From positions 1-30,196 of the forward strand of contig DATGQI010000242.1 in assembly GCA_035304285.1 (NCBI GenBank): 30,196 nucleotides of DNA, in the 5' to 3' direction. Made by a program: the position numbers and the translations under genes. The stretch is from IDS-8 sp035304285 (GTDB taxonomy: Bacteria > Pseudomonadota > Gammaproteobacteria > Steroidobacterales > Woeseiaceae). The first letter of the stretch is position 1, and every line of letters begins with the position of its first letter. Below the pieces are notes generated by a model. It had not been told where the DNA came from. It worked only from the letters and a program-made list of their open reading frames with translations, and made no database searches. This document shows positions 15,563 to 24,102 of this stretch, piece after piece.

Positions 15563-16651
15563 CTACGCGAGCATCTCCAGCAGCCTCTCGCCCACCAACT
15601 CCCGCCGCCATCCCCGGAACACGCGCAGCTTGCGCGCGCCATGCAGCGCCGCCGTCAGTTCTTTTCGCGACCCGATCACTTCAGGCTGTATCCCTAAATC
15701 CCGCGCGATGCCGGCGACCAGTGCGAGCATCGGCTTCATGAGTTTTTTCTCCTGCTCGTCGGGACGTGGCGGCGGCTCGTAGTCGCCCGGAGCGGAGGCC
15801 GCAGCTTCCGCACTCGCCAGTATTTCCAGCAGCTGGCTACCCGAGCGGCGCAGCAGTTTAGGCGGCAGTTCCTCGATGCGGGCGAGGGCAGCCTCGCCTG
15901 CGGGTCCGGCTATGGCCATGGCGAGCAGTGCGGTGTCCCTGAGGATCCACTGCCGTGGCCGGTCGAGGCGGATGGCTTCCCGCTCGCGCCAGGCAGCAAG
16001 CTTCTCTGCAGCGCGTCGGGCCCTTCCGCGAAGGTAGCGTGCGCCCTTCAGGCGCTGTACGGCAACTTCGGGGTCGGGCGCGTACAGCGACCTGTCGAGC
16101 AGGTCGGATGCGTCCTCTTCGGCCCAGTGCAGCCGGCCCTCGCGGGACAGCCGTTCGGCGAGAAGATCGTATGCCGGCAGGAGGTATTCCACGTCCTCGG
16201 CTGCGTAGTGCAGGAATTCTTCCGGCAACGGGCGCCGCGACCAGTCGGCACGCGTATGAGTCTTGGCAAGTTCGACGCCAAACAACTCCGAGACCAGGGC
16301 CCCGTACCCAAGCTGCGGTGCGTAGCCGAGAAGTGCTGCGGCGATCTGGGTATCGAGGATCCGGTCCGGCATCAGTCCTGAGGCCAGGAACAGGACCTCG
16401 ATATCCTGTCGGCCTGAATGCACGACCCATACGGGATGATTCAGCGCCTGCCAGAAAGAGGAGAGGTCGAAGTCGCCGACCGGGTCGACGCAGAAAATCT
16501 GCTCCGGTGTGGCTATTTGCAAAAGGCAGAGCTGGGGGAAGTAGGTGGTCTCACGCATGAACTCCGTGTCGAGACCTATCCGCTCCTGCCGGGACAATGT
16601 CTCACGAAGAGTGTCCAGGCTCCGGCCGTCAACCAGGGTAAAGGGATGCAC
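15563..16651 (-). CDS. rnd: Ribonuclease D
   Basis: A 3'-to-5' exoribonuclease that trims tRNA and other stable RNA precursors. Its 362 residues are close to E. coli RNase D. The DEDDy exonuclease motifs are visible: DTEF near residue 28 (first Asp and Glu), the Asp in HSGRQDIEVL, and the YAAEDVEYL motif with Tyr and Asp. HRDC-type helical domains fill the C-terminal half (about 205-360). The start is GTG at 16651: an in-frame TAG lies upstream, with no ATG between, and the protein then begins with HPFTLVD. The ribosome site is weak. It is divergent from the membrane-protein gene at 16731, and only about 80 bases separate the two starts. Confidence 0.93.
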   Translation of the reverse strand: MHPFTLVDGRSLDTLRETLSRQERIGLDTEFMRETTYFPQLCLLQIATPEQIFCVDPVGDFDLSSFWQALNHPVWVVHSGRQDIEVLFLASGLMPDRILDTQIAAALLGYAPQLGYGALVSELFGVELAKTHTRADWSRRPLPEEFLHYAAEDVEYLLPAYDLLAERLSREGRLHWAEEDASDLLDRSLYAPDPEVAVQRLKGARYLRGRARRAAEKLAAWREREAIRLDRPRQWILRDTALLAMAIAGPAGEAALARIEELPPKLLRRSGSQLLEILASAEAAASAPGDYEPPPRPDEQEKKLMKPMLALVAGIARDLGIQPEVIGSRKELTAALHGARKLRVFRGWRRELVGERLLEMLA

Positions 16652-16730
16652 TTTGACTTCGTTACTGTTGAGCCAGGAATCCGCGCAGTAGGATACTTTC
16701 TACCGCGCAGACTTGAGGATCGTGCGATGA

Positions 16731-17267
16731 TTGCCTTTTCATCCCGGCTATTGTGACAGAACCCTGCTACTACTTCTCCGCACATTTCTGGACATCATCG
16801 CTTTGCGAAAAGGACCTGAGCATGTTCCGGGCTCATGGCTTCTGTTCGTACTGTCGGTGCTGATGATGGTGTTCGCATCCCTGTCCGCTGCGACGCTCAT
16901 CGAGGCGCTTGCAGAGCAGGACTTCCGCCTGACCTTCGCGGCCAACGTGCTGGGGCTGACATTTTACGGCGCCGTGCTGTTCGTCTTCGGGTACTCGAGG
17001 CGCATCGTGCCTGCCCTGACGTCGGTCATCGGCTGCGGCGCAATTCTCACGATGCTTTTCGTTGCCGAGTTCGTGCTGTTCAGCCCCTTCCTGGGCACTG
17101 GCATTGCCGGTACTGTCGCCGCTCTTATCGCTTTATGGTCCGTGCCGGTGGAAGGTCATATCATCTCGCGATCCATACAACAACACTGGCTGGTGGGTGT
17201 TGCGATTGCGGTCGCGGCTTTCATCCTCCAACTTGGTTTTCAGTCGGCGTTCACCGCACGCTCCTGA
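16731..17267 (+). CDS. Multi-pass inner membrane protein of unknown function
   Basis: About 178 residues with four or five hydrophobic segments (roughly residues 36-55, 68-87, 92-112, 115-138 and 153-170). The N-terminus carries LRTFLDIIALRKGPEHVPGS, a pattern I associate with small hypothetical membrane proteins in Gammaproteobacteria but cannot name. The start is uncertain: TTG at 16731 is the first allowed codon, with GAGGA about 11 bases upstream, and no ATG is in frame before the first helix. It is 21 bases upstream of mpl on the same strand and is probably co-transcribed with it. No catalytic motif is visible. Confidence 0.7.
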   Translation: MPFHPGYCDRTLLLLLRTFLDIIALRKGPEHVPGSWLLFVLSVLMMVFASLSAATLIEALAEQDFRLTFAANVLGLTFYGAVLFVFGYSRRIVPALTSVIGCGAILTMLFVAEFVLFSPFLGTGIAGTVAALIALWSVPVEGHIISRSIQQHWLVGVAIAVAAFILQLGFQSAFTARS

Positions 17268-17288
17268 TTCACGGTCCGGGCTAACACC

Positions 17289-18689
17289 ATGCATATCCAC
17301 ATACTCGGCGTTTGCGGAACCTTCATGGGTGGCCTTGCGGCGCTTGCGAAAGCCGCAGGCCACGAGGTGAGCGGCAGCGACAGCAACGTCTATCCGCCGA
17401 TGAGCGTGCAGCTGAAGCGTATCGGCGTGGAGATCATTGAAGGTTACGATCCTGCACAGCTAGTCCCGGAACCCGACTGCGTCGTCATCGGTAACGCGAT
17501 GAGCCGCGGCAATCCTGTGGTCGAGGCAGTGCTGGATCGGGAGCTACCCTACAGCTCCGGCCCGCAATGGCTGGCCGAGAATGTGCTGCGAGGCCGGCAC
17601 GTGCTTGCCGTTGCGGGAACGCACGGCAAGACGACTACAGCAAGCATGCTCGCCTTCATGCTGGAGGACGCGGGATTGAAGCCCGGCTTCCTGATAGGCG
17701 GGGTTCCCGGTAACTTCAACGAGTCCGCGCGATTCGGCGATTCGCAGTTGTTTGTCGTCGAAGCCGATGAATACGACACCGCTTTTTTTGACAAGCGCGC
17801 AAAGTTCGTCCACTACCGGCCCCGTACCGTCGTCCTCAATAACCTCGAGTTCGATCATGCCGACATCTACAGGAACGTCGACGAGATCATATGGCAGTTT
17901 CACCAGTTGCTTCGCACCGTACCGGGTAACGGCAAGGTCATCATCAACGCGGCTGACGCGAACTTGCAGGCGCTTATCGATAAAGGCTGCTGGACGCCGG
18001 TTGAAAGCTTCGGTCTTTCTTCCGGCGACTGGAGGGGCGAGTTCCTCGACGCGTCGGAGAGGCACCTCGCAATCCATGGTCCCGGAGGCAGCCGCTCGGA
18101 GACCCTTTGGAGCCTGGCCGGTTTGCACAATCTCGAGAACGCGCTGGCCGCGGTCGCGGCGGCGAACTCGGTCGGTGTGCCGTTTGAAGCGGCGGTTGCT
18201 TCCTTGTCCCGTTTTGAAGGCGTGAAGCGACGCATGGAGCGAACGGCGACTGTAGGGGATGTTCCCGTCTACGATGACTTTGCCCACCACCCGACCGCGA
18301 TCCGGCGTTCGCTGGAATCCTTGAGAAAGCGCTACCCCGGTCGAAGGATCGTGGTTGCACTCGAGCCTCGTTCCAACACGATGAAACTCGGTGTGCACAA
18401 TGACAGCCTGGGCGACTCGCTTGCTGCAGCCGACATTGCGTTCATCTTCAATCCGGAGGAACTCGGGCCAGGACTGGAACAGGGGCTCCGCAAGATTAAA
18501 GGTCGCACCAGGCTTTTTTCCGACTACGACTCCCTCGTCGCGGGCATCGTCGGGAACTCTGAGCCACAGGACGTGCTCGTGTTCATGAGTAATGGCGGAT
18601 TCGGCGGCGTCCGCCAGAAGGTGACGGCTGCGCTGCAGCAGGCGCGCGACGCGTCGGTCGTGATGCCGGGCGCGCAGTTGACGAACTGA
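17289..18689 (+). CDS. mpl: UDP-N-acetylmuramate:L-alanyl-gamma-D-glutamyl-meso-diaminopimelate ligase
   Basis: Mpl joins the murein tripeptide, recovered during peptidoglycan turnover, directly to UDP-MurNAc. The 466 residues match the family (E. coli 457). It opens with the Mur-ligase Rossmann strand HIHILGVCGTFMGGLA, which differs from MurC (GxGGxGM) in the Mpl manner. The ATP-binding AGTHGKTTT motif is near residue 110, then EADEYDTAFFDKRAKF and the C-terminal-domain signature YDDFAHHPTAI, both characteristic of Mpl. It acts in the cytosol. It follows the small membrane-protein gene by 21 bases and is followed by a Lon-N-domain gene 80 bases on. Confidence 0.95.
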   Translation: MHIHILGVCGTFMGGLAALAKAAGHEVSGSDSNVYPPMSVQLKRIGVEIIEGYDPAQLVPEPDCVVIGNAMSRGNPVVEAVLDRELPYSSGPQWLAENVLRGRHVLAVAGTHGKTTTASMLAFMLEDAGLKPGFLIGGVPGNFNESARFGDSQLFVVEADEYDTAFFDKRAKFVHYRPRTVVLNNLEFDHADIYRNVDEIIWQFHQLLRTVPGNGKVIINAADANLQALIDKGCWTPVESFGLSSGDWRGEFLDASERHLAIHGPGGSRSETLWSLAGLHNLENALAAVAAANSVGVPFEAAVASLSRFEGVKRRMERTATVGDVPVYDDFAHHPTAIRRSLESLRKRYPGRRIVVALEPRSNTMKLGVHNDSLGDSLAAADIAFIFNPEELGPGLEQGLRKIKGRTRLFSDYDSLVAGIVGNSEPQDVLVFMSNGGFGGVRQKVTAALQQARDASVVMPGAQLTN

Positions 18690-18769
18690 GCTGAAGCGGG
18701 TCTGCCGGCCGCGGCCACAGGCTACCCGTTTATCGGTTGTACGCACCGAACCAGGAGCAAAGGGAGGCG

Positions 18770-19351
18770 ATGCAGGTTCCGCTCTTTCCATTACGCACCG
18801 TGCTGTACCCGGAGGGACCGTTGCCACTGAGGATATTCGAGCCGCGGTACCTGGATATGGTAAGTGAGTGCCTTAAGAACGACAGGCCCTTCGGCGTTCT
18901 CCTGATACGTGCCGGGAGCGAGACCGGGCCGGCGACTACCCATGGCACCGGGACGCTCGCGAAGATCGTCGACTGGTACCAGGGCAGCGACGGATTGCTC
19001 GGCATTACCGCGGTCGGGCAGGAGCGGTTCCGGCTATTGGACGCAGAGCGCCTCAAAGACAACCTGCACGTCGGGCAGATAGAAATTCTGCCGGAACACC
19101 GGAATGTTCCGTTGCCCGACGAGATGAAACCACTCGCCAAGGCTCTCGAGGGTGTGCTGGACGATCTCGGCAGTCTCTATGCGCCTGTCGAACGCCGCTA
19201 CGACGACGCCGGCTGGGTCGCCTGCCGCTTCGCCGAAATCCTGCCGATCGCGCCGGAAGTCAAACAGGCGTGCCTTGAACTCGACGACCCGGTGGAACGA
19301 CTGGACGCGGTCCGCAGGCTGATCGAAGACTTGCGCGATGCCGAGACGTAG
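18770..19351 (+). CDS. Lon protease N-terminal (substrate-binding) domain protein
   Basis: A 193-residue stand-alone version of the Lon substrate-binding domain, without ATPase or protease parts. The domain begins at VPLFPLRTVLYPEG and continues with LPLRIFEPRY, the most conserved part of the family. The C-terminal half is mostly helical. I chose ATG 18770, with GGGAGG immediately upstream and AGGAG 12 bases upstream, over a TTG at 18737 that would add 11 unconserved residues. Its job is unknown; such proteins are common in Proteobacteria. It converges on hemL with about 30 bases between them. Confidence 0.9.
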   Translation: MQVPLFPLRTVLYPEGPLPLRIFEPRYLDMVSECLKNDRPFGVLLIRAGSETGPATTHGTGTLAKIVDWYQGSDGLLGITAVGQERFRLLDAERLKDNLHVGQIEILPEHRNVPLPDEMKPLAKALEGVLDDLGSLYAPVERRYDDAGWVACRFAEILPIAPEVKQACLELDDPVERLDAVRRLIEDLRDAET

Positions 19352-19382
19352 GCGCCGCTTCGCGTCGGCCGGATCAGTCTTC

Positions 19383-20654
19383 TTATTGAAGCTCGGTGAA
19401 TACTTTGCCCGCGGCCTCGAGCGTGAAAGCAATTTCGTCCTCGCCGTGCGCTGCTGAAACGAAACCGGCCTCGAAGGCCGATGGGGCAAGATAGACGCCC
19501 TCCCGCAGCATCCCGTGAAAGAATTTGCGAAAGCGGGCAATGTCGCCTGCGGCGACCTGTGACAGGCGGCGCATCGGCCCATCCTCGCTGAAGACGAAAC
19601 CGAACATACCGCCGCAGGGTTCAGCTGCGAACGGAATTCCGGACTCGCTTGCCGTCGACTGCAGGCCATCGACCAACCTCCTGGTCCTTTCCGACAGTTC
19701 TTTATAGAACCCCGGGCGTTCCAGTTCCCGCAGTGTCGCAAGTCCCGCGGCCATCGCGAGCGGATTGCCGGAGAGGGTGCCAGCCTGGTACACCGGCCCG
19801 TCGGGAGCGAGAAGGGCCATCACGTCGGCACGGCCGCCGAACGCCGCTGCAGGAAGCCCGCCTCCGATGATCTTGCCGAGCGTTGTCAGGTCCGGCCGTA
19901 TGTCGAAGAGTTCCTGCGCGCCCCCCCTGGCTACCCGGAATCCGGTCATGACTTCATCGAAGATCAGCAATGCTCCATTTTGGTTACAGCACTCACGCAG
20001 AGTCGAAAGGAAATCCGCTTCCGGCAGAACGAGGTTCATGTTCCCGGCTACCGGTTCCACGATGACCGCCGCTATGTCGGCTCCTAGTTCGTCAAACGCG
20101 GTTTCCACGTCCGCGATGCTGTTGTATTCCAGCGTGATCGTGTGCTCCGCGAGCGCCGCCGGGACACCGGGAGAGCTGGGTACACCGAGGGTGAGCGCGC
20201 CGGACCCCGCCTTGATGAGCAACGAATCGGAGTGTCCGTGATAGCAGCCTTCGAACTTGACGATCTTGTCGCGGCCCGTGAATCCGCGCGCCAGGCGGAT
20301 GGCGCTCATGGTAGCTTCGGTCCCGGAGTTGACCATGCGCACACGCTCGACAGACGGGACGAACTCGCAGACCTTTCTCGCCAGTTCGGTCTCACGTACC
20401 GTGGGAGCGCCGAAGCTCAAACCCTCTGCCGCCGCCTCGCGTACTGCCTCGAGGACTGCGGGATGAGCGTGACCCAGTATCATCGGGCCCCACGACCCGA
20501 CGTAGTCGACAAGCTTCCTGCCATCCTCCGTTTCCAGCCATGCCCCCGCGGCACTCCGGATGAAAACCGGATCTCCACCGACCGCTTTAAACGCGCGAAC
20601 GGGTGAGTTGACGCCTCCGGCGATGTACTTCCTTGCGTCCTCGATTAATGTCAT
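19383..20654 (-). CDS. hemL: Glutamate-1-semialdehyde 2,1-aminomutase
   Basis: This pyridoxal-phosphate enzyme makes 5-aminolevulinate from glutamate 1-semialdehyde in the C5 pathway to tetrapyrroles. The 423 residues are the normal length. It has the N-terminal GGVNSPVRAF motif, the GTEATMSA cofactor-phosphate region, IFDEVMTGFRV, and the Schiff-base lysine in TLGKIIGGGLP. I chose ATG 20654, preceded by AGGA about seven bases upstream; longer frames (to 20690) add residues not expected in the family. It is divergent from the rubredoxin gene, a pairing seen in other Gammaproteobacteria. The tetrapyrrole route also leads to cobalamin, which NrdJ needs. Confidence 0.96.
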   Translation of the reverse strand: MTLIEDARKYIAGGVNSPVRAFKAVGGDPVFIRSAAGAWLETEDGRKLVDYVGSWGPMILGHAHPAVLEAVREAAAEGLSFGAPTVRETELARKVCEFVPSVERVRMVNSGTEATMSAIRLARGFTGRDKIVKFEGCYHGHSDSLLIKAGSGALTLGVPSSPGVPAALAEHTITLEYNSIADVETAFDELGADIAAVIVEPVAGNMNLVLPEADFLSTLRECCNQNGALLIFDEVMTGFRVARGGAQELFDIRPDLTTLGKIIGGGLPAAAFGGRADVMALLAPDGPVYQAGTLSGNPLAMAAGLATLRELERPGFYKELSERTRRLVDGLQSTASESGIPFAAEPCGGMFGFVFSEDGPMRRLSQVAAGDIARFRKFFHGMLREGVYLAPSAFEAGFVSAAHGEDEIAFTLEAAGKVFTELQ

Positions 20655-20725
20655 ATAACGATCCTGGCAGCTTTCGCGCATGCTACCCAAGCACGGGTGA
20701 CCGCGAAACCCTGCACCTCATCCTG

Positions 20726-20731
20726 TAAAAT
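20726..20731 (+). promoter_or_regulatory. Possible -10 element for the rubredoxin gene
   Basis: TAAAAT (20726-20731) is a five-of-six match to the -10 consensus, 33 bases upstream of the rubredoxin ATG. No good -35 is visible at 16-18 bases distance. Confidence 0.3.
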
Positions 20732-20764
20732 GCCGACCTTCAGCTTTTGCCGGACCAGCGCGTA

Positions 20765-20929
20765 ATGAAAACCTACATGTGCCTCATTTGCGGGTTTATC
20801 TTTGACGAAGCGGAAGGCGACCCGGAAGGCGGCATCCCGCCGGGTACGCGTTGGGAAGACGTGCCCCTGGCATGGCGATGCCCGGACTGTGGTGCGGGCA
20901 AGGAAGATTTCGAAATGGTCGAGGTTTAG
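20765..20929 (+). CDS. Rubredoxin
   Basis: A 54-residue one-iron electron carrier. It has the two iron-binding Cys pairs, CLICG (residues 6-10) and CPDCG (39-43), with the usual aromatic and acidic residues between them (DPEGGIPPGTRWEDVP). ATG 20765 gives the normal length; a TTG at 20747 would only add six residues. Its redox partner is not in the window. The stop codon overlaps the stop of the convergent TraB-family gene by four bases. Confidence 0.95.
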   Translation: MKTYMCLICGFIFDEAEGDPEGGIPPGTRWEDVPLAWRCPDCGAGKEDFEMVEV

Positions 20930-21864
20930 TTCTGCTGCGACGTGTCTGCTTCCTGGTGAAGCTGACGTACTTCCAGTCCCTGTTCTGCGAGTAACGCGGG
21001 CAGCCCGTCTTCACCGATGAGGTGCAATGCGCCGACGATGATCAGGTAGTCGTCTTCATCGTCCAGCAGTTCCCGTATCTTGCCGAGCCAGTTACGGTTG
21101 CGGTCGACGACGATCGTGCGATACAGCTCCGGGTACTCCTTCATCTCATCGAGCATGTTGTCCTGCATGAAGGCTATGTCGCCGTGCCGCCAGGCATCGA
21201 CGAGTTCGTCCATGATCTTCTGGATGTCCACGCTTTCCTTCAGCGACTGCAGGAGCAGGGCGCGCTGTGACTCGATCGACATACTGTCGAGAAACCTGAG
21301 TTGCTCCTCCACCGTCTCGAGGCCAAGTATTTCCTTCTCGTCCGCCTCGGCCTTCTCCATGAAGTGATGTTCGATGCCATAGAGCGGATTGAAGCCAATG
21401 CGGGAAAGCATGAGCTGCTCAACGGTGATGGCGGCGAGCCAGGGCTCCGATTTGACCAGCATCGATAGCGGGATGTCGGCGCTCGTCGCCAGTGCCGCGG
21501 CCTCGGCATACTCCGGGCCCATCAGGTCGCTCAAGCTCCTGTCATCCTGGATAAGTCCGAGTTCTGTCAGCAGGGACTGGGCTTCGACCGGGTCGACGTC
21601 ATCCATATCCAGTTCCATGATGACCTTTTCAGCATCTTCATAGGTTTCATCTATCACTGACGGCAGCGGATGGTCGTCGGCGCGGAGCAGGTGGACGGAA
21701 CCGAGCAGGTAAACGCGGTTGTTGTGGCCGTCCAGCTGCCACATGGAAACGGGATGACCGGAGTCCCTGGCTGTCGCTTGCAGCGAAAGGGCAAGCAGCA
21801 GCAAGCCGGCACAGTAAACCCATCCGGCCGCGGGGGAAGACAGTTTTCTTCTTTTGATATGCAT
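20926..21864 (-). CDS. TraB/GumN-family protein (possible TIKI-like metalloprotease)
   Basis: A 312-residue protein of the TraB/PrgY/GumN superfamily. A signal peptide or membrane anchor is likely: basic MHIKRRK, then a hydrophobic stretch around residues 14-30 ending near ATARD, so the rest should be periplasmic. The two family GxxH motifs are present, YLLGSVHLL (about 52-60) and VGALHLIGEDGL (about 278-289), along with conserved acidic residues such as E in IMELDMDD. In animal TIKI relatives these form a metalloprotease site; bacterial function is unproven. It lies 14 bases after cpdA on the same strand and is probably the last gene of that operon. Confidence 0.85.
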   Translation of the reverse strand: MHIKRRKLSSPAAGWVYCAGLLLLALSLQATARDSGHPVSMWQLDGHNNRVYLLGSVHLLRADDHPLPSVIDETYEDAEKVIMELDMDDVDPVEAQSLLTELGLIQDDRSLSDLMGPEYAEAAALATSADIPLSMLVKSEPWLAAITVEQLMLSRIGFNPLYGIEHHFMEKAEADEKEILGLETVEEQLRFLDSMSIESQRALLLQSLKESVDIQKIMDELVDAWRHGDIAFMQDNMLDEMKEYPELYRTIVVDRNRNWLGKIRELLDDEDDYLIIVGALHLIGEDGLPALLAEQGLEVRQLHQEADTSQQN

Positions 21865-21878
21865 GTGCGAACGCCTGT

Positions 21879-22649
21879 TCAGGCCCAGACCACTTCCGTA
21901 TCGATTCGCCCGTCGGCATAAAGCTCGATCCGGCGATATGCCGGCGGCTTTTCATCGACAGCAAATGTATCGCTGCCCAACGCGAATTGCCTGCAAGTAG
22001 ATGGTGTGCCGACAATCCTGACGGAGCGATAAACGTCGTCGAAAGCCTGGTGCACGTGTCCGAACACAACCAGCCTGACTTTCCCGGATTCAGTTATGCG
22101 CTGCAGGAACTCTCCCGCGTTTTTCAAGGCCAGCTCATCCAGCCATCGGCTGCCAACCGGCAAGGGCGGGTGGTGCAGGCAGACCATCACATTCGCGGCG
22201 TCGGTGTCATTCACCAGGCCGTCCAGTCGATCGAATTCGCTCGCGCCTATGGCACCCGCAGCCTGCCCCTCGATGCTGCTGTCGATGCCGGCGATGAGCC
22301 AGTTGTTCGCTTCGAGCGAGCTGCAATAGTGAAACTGCTCGTCCTGAAGCTCTTCCCGCATCATTCCGGCAATGTCATGGTTGCCCGGCACGCAGTACAC
22401 CGGCAGCCCGATGGGCTTCACCGTTTCCCGGAAGCGGGCGTACGCGTCGCGCGTGTCGTCCTGGATGATGTCCCCGGTCACCTGGACGTGATCTGCTGAC
22501 CAGCCCGATTCCAGGTAATGCTGAAGCACCTGCTCCAGGGTTGCGTGCGTAACCCTCCCGCGCAAGCTTCCATCCGCCGTCGCGAACAAATGCGGGTCCG
22601 TGAAGTGCAGGACCCGGACCGGATCGGCGGAAGTTGGAATCTGCGTCAG
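21879..22649 (-). CDS. cpdA: 3',5'-cyclic AMP phosphodiesterase of the CpdA type, non-canonical start
   Basis: A metallophosphoesterase that should hydrolyse cAMP. The metal-site motifs are TDPH (residues 17-20), GDIIQDD, the GNHD motif (VPGNHD), HHPPLP and GHVH. The frame has no ATG, GTG or TTG before TDPH: the first standard codon is the TTG at 22589, directly after it, and an in-frame TAG lies at 22658-22656. Starting at CTG 22649 gives 13 residues before the first beta strand, close to E. coli CpdA (about 14); ATT at 22640 is another option. Ribosome-site signals are poor. The CTG is 25 bases after the ahcY stop, so translation may depend on coupling. The start is inferred; a sequencing error cannot be excluded. 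Confidence 0.8.
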   Translation of the reverse strand: MTQIPTSADPVRVLHFTDPHLFATADGSLRGRVTHATLEQVLQHYLESGWSADHVQVTGDIIQDDTRDAYARFRETVKPIGLPVYCVPGNHDIAGMMREELQDEQFHYCSSLEANNWLIAGIDSSIEGQAAGAIGASEFDRLDGLVNDTDAANVMVCLHHPPLPVGSRWLDELALKNAGEFLQRITESGKVRLVVFGHVHQAFDDVYRSVRIVGTPSTCRQFALGSDTFAVDEKPPAYRRIELYADGRIDTEVVWA

Positions 22650-22674
22650 CCTGGTCTAGGAGAAAGATGCGCGA

Positions 22675-23988
22675 TCAGTAACGATAATGATCGGACTTGT
22701 ACGGCCCGTCCTTCTTCACACCGATGTACCTGGCCTGCTCTTCGGTCATCTCGGTAAGCTTCGCGCCAACCCGCTCAAGGTGCAGGCGTGCAACCCTCTC
22801 GTCGAGATGCTTCGGCAGCACGTATACCTTGTTCTCGTACTTTGCGTGGTTCTGCCATAGTTCGACTTGCGCCAGTACCTGGTTGGTGAAGGAATTGGAC
22901 ATGACGAAGCTGGGGTGGCCCGTGCCGCAGCCCAGGTTCACCAGCCTGCCTTCGGCAAGCAGGATAATCCGCTTCCCGTCGGGGAAAACGATGTGGTCCA
23001 CTTGTGGCTTGATGTTTTCCCACTCGTACTGCTTCAGGTAGGCAACGTCGATTTCGTTGTCGAAATGCCCGATGTTGCACACGATCGACTGGTTCTTCAT
23101 CCGCTTCATGTGGGCGCCGGTGAGGACGTGATAGTTGCCCGTAGCCGTGACGATGATGTCCGCCTTGTCGCACGCATCCTCGAGGGTAACGACGCGATAG
23201 CCTTCCATTGCAGCCTGCAGCGCGCAGATAGGGTCGATCTCGGTGATCCATACGGTTGCACCGAGCCCACGCAGGGACTGCGCGCAACCCTTGCCGACAT
23301 CGCCATAGCCGCAGACGATGGCTATCTTGCCGGCGATCATGACGTCCGTGGCTCGCTTGATGCCGTCAACGAGCGATTCGCGGCAGCCGTACAGGTTGTC
23401 GAACTTGGACTTGGTAACGGAGTCGTTCACATTGAAGGCAGGACAACGCAGCGTTCCCTCTTTCTGCATGTCGTAGAGGCGCTTCACGCCGGTAGTGGTC
23501 TCCTCGGAGAGGCCCACGACGCCCTTCATTGCTTCCGGGTACTTGTCGTGCATGACCAGGGTGAGGTCGCCGCCGTCATCCAGGATCAGGTTCGGCCGCC
23601 AGCCATCCGGCCCGTTGATGGTCTGCTCAATGCACCACCAGTACTCTTCCTCGGTCTCGCCTTTCCATGCGAACACGGGAACGCCGCTCGCCGCTATTGC
23701 GGCCGCCGCGTGATCCTGCGTAGAGAAAATATTGCAGGACGACCAGCGCACTTCGGCACCGAGCGCCGTAAGGGTTTCGATCAGCACGGCGGTCTGGATG
23801 GTCATATGCAGGCAGCCGGTCACGCGGGCGCCGGCCAAGGGCGTTTTTCCTTCATACTCGGCGCGCAGCGCCATGAGGCCTGGCATTTCGGTTTCCGCGA
23901 TGGCGATTTCCTTGCGGCCCCAGCCAGCCAGGGAAATGTCAGCCACCTTGTAGTCCTGCTGCTTGAGCGCAACGGCTTCGCTGCTCAT
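22675..23988 (-). CDS. ahcY: Adenosylhomocysteinase (S-adenosylhomocysteine hydrolase)
   Basis: AhcY splits S-adenosylhomocysteine into adenosine and homocysteine, removing the product that inhibits methyltransferases. The 437-residue protein has a substrate domain with TGCLHMTIQTAVL and NVNDSVTKSKFDN, the NAD-binding GYGDVGKGCAQ loop, and the conserved C-terminal KSDHYRY. The ATG has a perfect AGGAGG about seven bases upstream. It is downstream of metK on the same strand after 114 bases, so the two steps of the SAM cycle are encoded together. I see no SAH-riboswitch consensus in that gap. Adenosine made here feeds back to AMP, linking to adk. Confidence 0.97.
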   Translation of the reverse strand: MSSEAVALKQQDYKVADISLAGWGRKEIAIAETEMPGLMALRAEYEGKTPLAGARVTGCLHMTIQTAVLIETLTALGAEVRWSSCNIFSTQDHAAAAIAASGVPVFAWKGETEEEYWWCIEQTINGPDGWRPNLILDDGGDLTLVMHDKYPEAMKGVVGLSEETTTGVKRLYDMQKEGTLRCPAFNVNDSVTKSKFDNLYGCRESLVDGIKRATDVMIAGKIAIVCGYGDVGKGCAQSLRGLGATVWITEIDPICALQAAMEGYRVVTLEDACDKADIIVTATGNYHVLTGAHMKRMKNQSIVCNIGHFDNEIDVAYLKQYEWENIKPQVDHIVFPDGKRIILLAEGRLVNLGCGTGHPSFVMSNSFTNQVLAQVELWQNHAKYENKVYVLPKHLDERVARLHLERVGAKLTEMTEEQARYIGVKKDGPYKSDHYRY

Positions 23989-24073
23989 TGGGAACCTCCT
24001 GATTCGATGCTAATGTTCGGGAAACGTGTCGAGCGGCTTGCGGCCGGTCGCGAAATAAATCTTTAAGTGTTAC

Positions 24074-24097
24074 CGGCTACGACCGGTGTCGCAGCCG
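24074..24097 (-). terminator. Strong hairpin between metK and ahcY
   Basis: A 10-bp stem with one G-U pair and a 4-base loop (minus strand CGGCTGCGAC-ACCG-GTCGTAGCCG) starts 5 bases after the metK stop. The following sequence is only moderately T-rich (ACTTAAAGATTTATTT). It may be an attenuating terminator or a stabiliser of the metK 3' end within a metK-ahcY transcript. Confidence 0.5.
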
Positions 24098-24102
24098 TAT
24101 CT

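Noticed and set aside
22867..24066. 399-codon plus-strand frame over ahcY
   Set aside because: Shadow of ahcY with no motif or ribosome site; the 374-codon frame over metK (24067-25191) was dropped for the same reason.
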